A stretch of 7,362 bases of DNA, from contig JBOHUE010000094.1 in the NCBI GenBank assembly GCA_050734185.1, forward strand, positions 1 to 7,362, in the 5' to 3' direction. Both the position numbers and the translations under genes were made by a program. A model generated the notes under the pieces. That model had not been told where the DNA came from. It made no database searches and saw nothing but the letters and a program-made list of their open reading frames with translations. Shown in pieces: positions 5,099 through 7,362 of this stretch (its first letter is position 1; the number at the start of each line of letters is the position of its first letter). The DNA is from JAFALX01 sp050734185 (GTDB lineage: Bacteria > Chloroflexota > Dormibacteria > Aeolococcales > Aeolococcaceae).

Positions 5099-5943
5099 CC
5101 GCGCGGCGGCAGCCGCAGGCGCGGCGTGTCACCGCACCCGGTCCGCAGATGCGTCCGGTGGCGCCCGCGGGGACGGTGGCGTGCCCGGCGTGCGGTCGTC
5201 GCTACGTGGCCGACCGATTCCGCGCCGACCTCAACGTCTGCAGCCAGTGCGGCCACCACGCGGCCGTGCCGGCGACGCAACGAATCGCGCAGCTCGCGGA
5301 CCCGCGAACCATCGACGTGTTCGACGACGTCCTCGAGGACCGCGACCCGCTTGGCTTCGACGATGGCGCGCCCTACGCTGCAGCGGTTGTCCGCGCTCGC
5401 GAGCGCACGGGCGCAGCCGAGGCGTTCACCGTCGCGCGCGCGCAGATCAACGGTGTACCCGCAGTGCTGGCGTGCATGGACTTCGCGTTTCTCGGCGGCT
5501 CGCTCGGCAGCGTCGCGGGCGAGCTGTTCGCTCGCGCATGCGACGCAGCCGTTGAGGAGCGCCGGGCACTCGTCGCGGTGTGCACGTCGGGTGGCGCGCG
5601 CATGCAGGAGGGCATCGCGTCGCTGGCGCAGATGGCGCGCTGCTCTGTCGGCGTCGCAGCCGTTGCCCGTGCCGCGCTGCCATACATTGCTGTGCTGGGC
5701 GACCCGTGCTTCGGCGGCGTGAGCGCATCGTTCGCGGCGCAGGCCGACGTCATCCTCGCCGAGCCCGGCGCGCGAATCGGCTTCGCCGGCGGCCGGGTCA
5801 TCGAGCAGGCCGCGCACGAGACCCTGCCCGAGGGGTTCCAGACCGCGGAGTTCCTGCTGGCGCACGGGATGATCGACATGGTGGTGGCGCGGCCAGCGCT
5901 GCGATCGACGGTCGGCTCGTTGCTGCGCCTGTACACCGCATGA
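5077..5943 (+). CDS. accD: Acetyl-CoA carboxylase carboxyltransferase subunit beta
   Basis: The beta half of the carboxyltransferase that moves carboxyl from carboxybiotin to acetyl-CoA, giving malonyl-CoA. From ATG 5077 it has 288 residues. A four-cysteine zinc finger at Cys36, Cys39, Cys55 and Cys58 (CPAC-x15-CSQC) matches bacterial AccD spacing. The crotonase-fold core shows MDFAFLGGSLGSVAGE (134-149), SGGARMQEG (171-179), GDPCFGGVSASFA (208-220), IGFAGGRVIEQ (234-244) and PEGFQTAEFL (251-260). E. coli has FAGPRVIEQ where this has FAGGRVIEQ. The first 30 residues are an Arg/Pro/Ala-rich tail of uncertain reality. A GTG at 5095 (GTGA overlap with fabH) would remove the first six residues. 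It overlaps fabH by 22 bp and accA by 4 bp, so the three products are probably coupled. Confidence 0.94.
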   Translation: MDSGAGVTARRQPQARRVTAPGPQMRPVAPAGTVACPACGRRYVADRFRADLNVCSQCGHHAAVPATQRIAQLADPRTIDVFDDVLEDRDPLGFDDGAPYAAAVVRARERTGAAEAFTVARAQINGVPAVLACMDFAFLGGSLGSVAGELFARACDAAVEERRALVAVCTSGGARMQEGIASLAQMARCSVGVAAVARAALPYIAVLGDPCFGGVSASFAAQADVILAEPGARIGFAGGRVIEQAAHETLPEGFQTAEFLLAHGMIDMVVARPALRSTVGSLLRLYTA

Positions 5944-6758
5944 CGTCGGCAACCGAGACCGCGGAGCGCGAGAAGCAGGCGTTCGCGCGCGTGGAGCTGG
6001 CCCGGAATCCCGATCGCCCGCGTGCACTCCACGTCATCGGTGACGTGTTCGAGGGATGGGTCGAGCTCCGCGGCGACCGGCTGTTCGGCGACGACCACGC
6101 AGTGGTCGGCGGGCCCGCGTGGCTTGACGGTCGCCCGGTGATGGTGATCGGCCAGGAGAAAGGCACCGACCCGATGACTCGGGCGCTGCACAACTTCGGC
6201 ATGCCCCACCCGGAGGGGTATCGCAAGGCCCAGCGGTTGATGCGCCAGGCGGAGCGATTCGGGATGCCGATCGTGTGTCTGGTCGACACACCCGCGGCGC
6301 ATGCTGGAGTCGGCGCGGAGGAGCGCGGCCAGGCGTGGGCCATCGCGGAGTCGCTGCTGTGCATGTTGGAGGTGCGCGTGCCCACGGTCAGCGTGATCCT
6401 GAGCGAGGGCGGCTCGGGCGGCGCACTGGCGCTGGCGCTCGCCGACCGCGTGCTCGCGCTGGAAAACGCGGTGTACACCGTCGCACCACCGGAGACATGC
6501 GCGGCGATCCTCTACCGCGACGCGGGACAGCGTGCACGCGCCGCCGCGGCGTTGCGTCCCGGTGTGGACACGGCACATGACATCGGGCTTGTGGATGAGC
6601 TGATTCCGGAGCCCGAACCCGGTGCGCATGCGCACGCGGGCGTGGTGATCGCTGCACTGCACGGCGCCGTCGCGCGCCATCTCGACGACCTGCGGACGAT
6701 TCCCGTCGACGAGCTGTTGCGTATTCGCGCGGCCCGTTACCGCGCTGCCGGCGGGTAG
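5940..6758 (+). CDS. accA: Acetyl-CoA carboxylase carboxyltransferase subunit alpha
   Basis: The alpha half of the carboxyltransferase, partner of AccD. It has 272 residues against about 319 in E. coli, being shorter mainly at the N-terminus. The start ATG overlaps the accD stop as ATGA, and no separate Shine-Dalgarno is seen. Family motifs include ARNPDRPRALHVI (21-33), DGRPVMVIGQEKG (63-75), NFGMPHPEGYRKAQRLM (85-101), GVGAEERGQ (123-131) and EGGSGGALA (156-164). Several normally conserved positions differ. DTPGAYPG of E. coli reads DTPAAHAG at 116-123, and SPEGCASIL reads PPETCAAIL at 183-191. These may be lineage traits or signs of altered activity. The C-terminus (about 222-272) holds a His/Ala-rich stretch, then DELLRIRAARYRAAGG, typical of the family end. 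The last 22 bp overlap the opposite-strand HNH gene. Confidence 0.93.
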   Translation: MTSATETAEREKQAFARVELARNPDRPRALHVIGDVFEGWVELRGDRLFGDDHAVVGGPAWLDGRPVMVIGQEKGTDPMTRALHNFGMPHPEGYRKAQRLMRQAERFGMPIVCLVDTPAAHAGVGAEERGQAWAIAESLLCMLEVRVPTVSVILSEGGSGGALALALADRVLALENAVYTVAPPETCAAILYRDAGQRARAAAALRPGVDTAHDIGLVDELIPEPEPGAHAHAGVVIAALHGAVARHLDDLRTIPVDELLRIRAARYRAAGG

Positions 6759-7362
6759 CGCGCTCCGCTCGCCTGGCCTCTTAACTCAGGACCGACCGAT
6801 CCGTCGTTGCTAGCCTGTCGGCCGGCTCCTTCTGCGGCGTACTCGTCGCGCGCGGCATCCCAGTCGCTCAAGAACACGCGCTCTGGCCTGCCGTTGCGCG
6901 GCGTGCCGAATGATGCCAGGCCGCCGAGTGGCGGGACCGTGATCACCCCCTCCTCGGTGCGCGCGATCTGCCAGCTCCCCTCGTGTACCAGCCAGTGATG
7001 GCGATAACAGAGGAGCACCATCGAGTCGGTGTTGGTGCCGCCCTGGTGTGCCGCCCACTCCAGCACGTGATGCGCCGTGGTCCAGGTCACCGATCGTTCA
7101 CAGCCGGGCCACACGCACCCGCCGTCGCGGATCCGCAGCGCTCGCAGCGTCGCCGGCGGTGCCGTGCGCCGGGCGCGGCCGACGTCGATCACGGCGGATT
7201 CCGCGTCCAGCAGTACGCGGACCACCGCCGCGTCGCAGGCCAGGCGCTGCACCGTGGCCGACGGCACCGGGCCACCGAACTCCATCTCCCCCGCCGGCGA
7301 GCCCCGCAGGCCGCGCAGCGTCTCGAGGGTGGCGGTGACCTGCAGGTGCGGCCGCATGGAGC
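6737..7362 (-). CDS. HNH endonuclease-domain protein, DUF222/13E12 type (5' end outside window)
   Basis: The C-terminal part of an HNH-fold protein. The reading frame stays open to the right edge. The Met at 7357 lies within the expected DUF222-linked sequence (RPHLQVTATLETLRG), so it is probably internal and the gene is partial. Counting from that Met, the visible HNH core has CVWPGC (81-86), AHH (95-97), Asn109 in GGTNTDSMVLLC, Cys117 and RHHWLVHEGSW (119-129). The cysteines and Cys117/His120 resemble zinc ligands, and His96/His97, Asn109 and His121 the HNH catalytic positions. Proteins of this layout are abundant multicopy families in Actinobacteria (the M. tuberculosis 13E12 repeat family) and related phyla. 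Their biological role is poorly known. A tail of about 70 residues follows the HNH core. The gene is convergent with accA. Confidence 0.88.
   Translation of the reverse strand, partial: SMRPHLQVTATLETLRGLRGSPAGEMEFGGPVPSATVQRLACDAAVVRVLLDAESAVIDVGRARRTAPPATLRALRIRDGGCVWPGCERSVTWTTAHHVLEWAAHQGGTNTDSMVLLCYRHHWLVHEGSWQIARTEEGVITVPPLGGLASFGTPRNGRPERVFLSDWDAARDEYAAEGAGRQASNDGSVGPELRGQASGARYPPAAR

Noticed and set aside
4702..6027. 441-codon minus-strand open frame opposite fabH and accD
   Set aside because: It spans two convincingly conserved genes on the other strand and has no domain-like pattern. The 435-codon frame at 5373-6680 is rejected for the same reason.
6737..7362. HNH protein as evidence of a mobile element, intein or defence island
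   Set aside because: Only a DUF222/13E12-type C-terminus is visible. There are no inverted repeats, integrase, restriction or other defence genes nearby.
1..7362. CRISPR arrays, tRNA or rRNA genes, insertion sequences, long direct repeats
   Set aside because: No regularly spaced repeats, cloverleaf-like segments, transposase motifs or terminal repeats were seen on either strand by eye.

Overview
The window is a GC-rich, tightly packed bacterial chromosome segment. It has no RNA genes, CRISPR array or insertion sequence that I can see. The taxonomic clues are indirect. They are very high GC, a menaquinol-type cytochrome bc complex with a split cytochrome b, a DUF222/13E12-type HNH protein, and short AccD and AccA subunits encoded side by side. 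This mix suggests a soil-type member of the Terrabacteria (Actinobacteriota, Chloroflexota or Candidatus Dormibacterota). That is inference and cannot be settled from this window.

Positions 1-2916 (minus strand, read right to left) are a respiratory operon. In transcription order it holds a 45-residue single-pass membrane protein too short for routine ORF calling, a Tat-exported Rieske iron-sulfur protein, a four-helix b6-type cytochrome b, a three-helix subunit IV, and a secreted c-type cytochrome with at least three CxxCH motifs that runs off the left edge. The last three genes are almost fused (a 1-nt gap, then a GTGA overlap). Together they should form a quinol:electron-acceptor oxidoreductase in the cytoplasmic membrane. 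Cytochrome b keeps the cysteine that in b6f-type enzymes binds the extra heme ci. The Qo motif is APWY instead of PEWY, which fits a low-potential quinol such as menaquinol. The c-type subunit is a separate multiheme protein, not a monoheme cytochrome or a domain fused to subunit IV.

Positions 2917-4081 hold two unassigned genes between the two operons. A plus-strand gene at 3022-3522 encodes a protein made of two tandem copies of one roughly 63-residue domain (DUF6812-like by memory). A minus-strand gene at 3542-4006 encodes a 154-residue three-helix membrane protein. They converge over a short hairpin at 3513-3530.

Positions 4082-6758 (plus strand) are a compact fatty-acid initiation operon: FabH (beta-ketoacyl-ACP synthase III), AccD and AccA (the two carboxyltransferase subunits of acetyl-CoA carboxylase). 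The genes overlap end to start, so malonyl-CoA production and the first condensation are likely translated together. The biotin carboxyl carrier and biotin carboxylase genes are not in the window. AccA differs from the usual family motifs at a few conserved positions.

The right edge (6737-7362, minus) is the C-terminal part of an HNH-nuclease-domain protein. Its 3' end overlaps the 3' end of accA by 22 bp on the opposite strand. Nearly every base is coding. The only non-coding stretches are the divergent region 2917-3021, the 75-bp divergent region 4007-4081, and short intergenic gaps.
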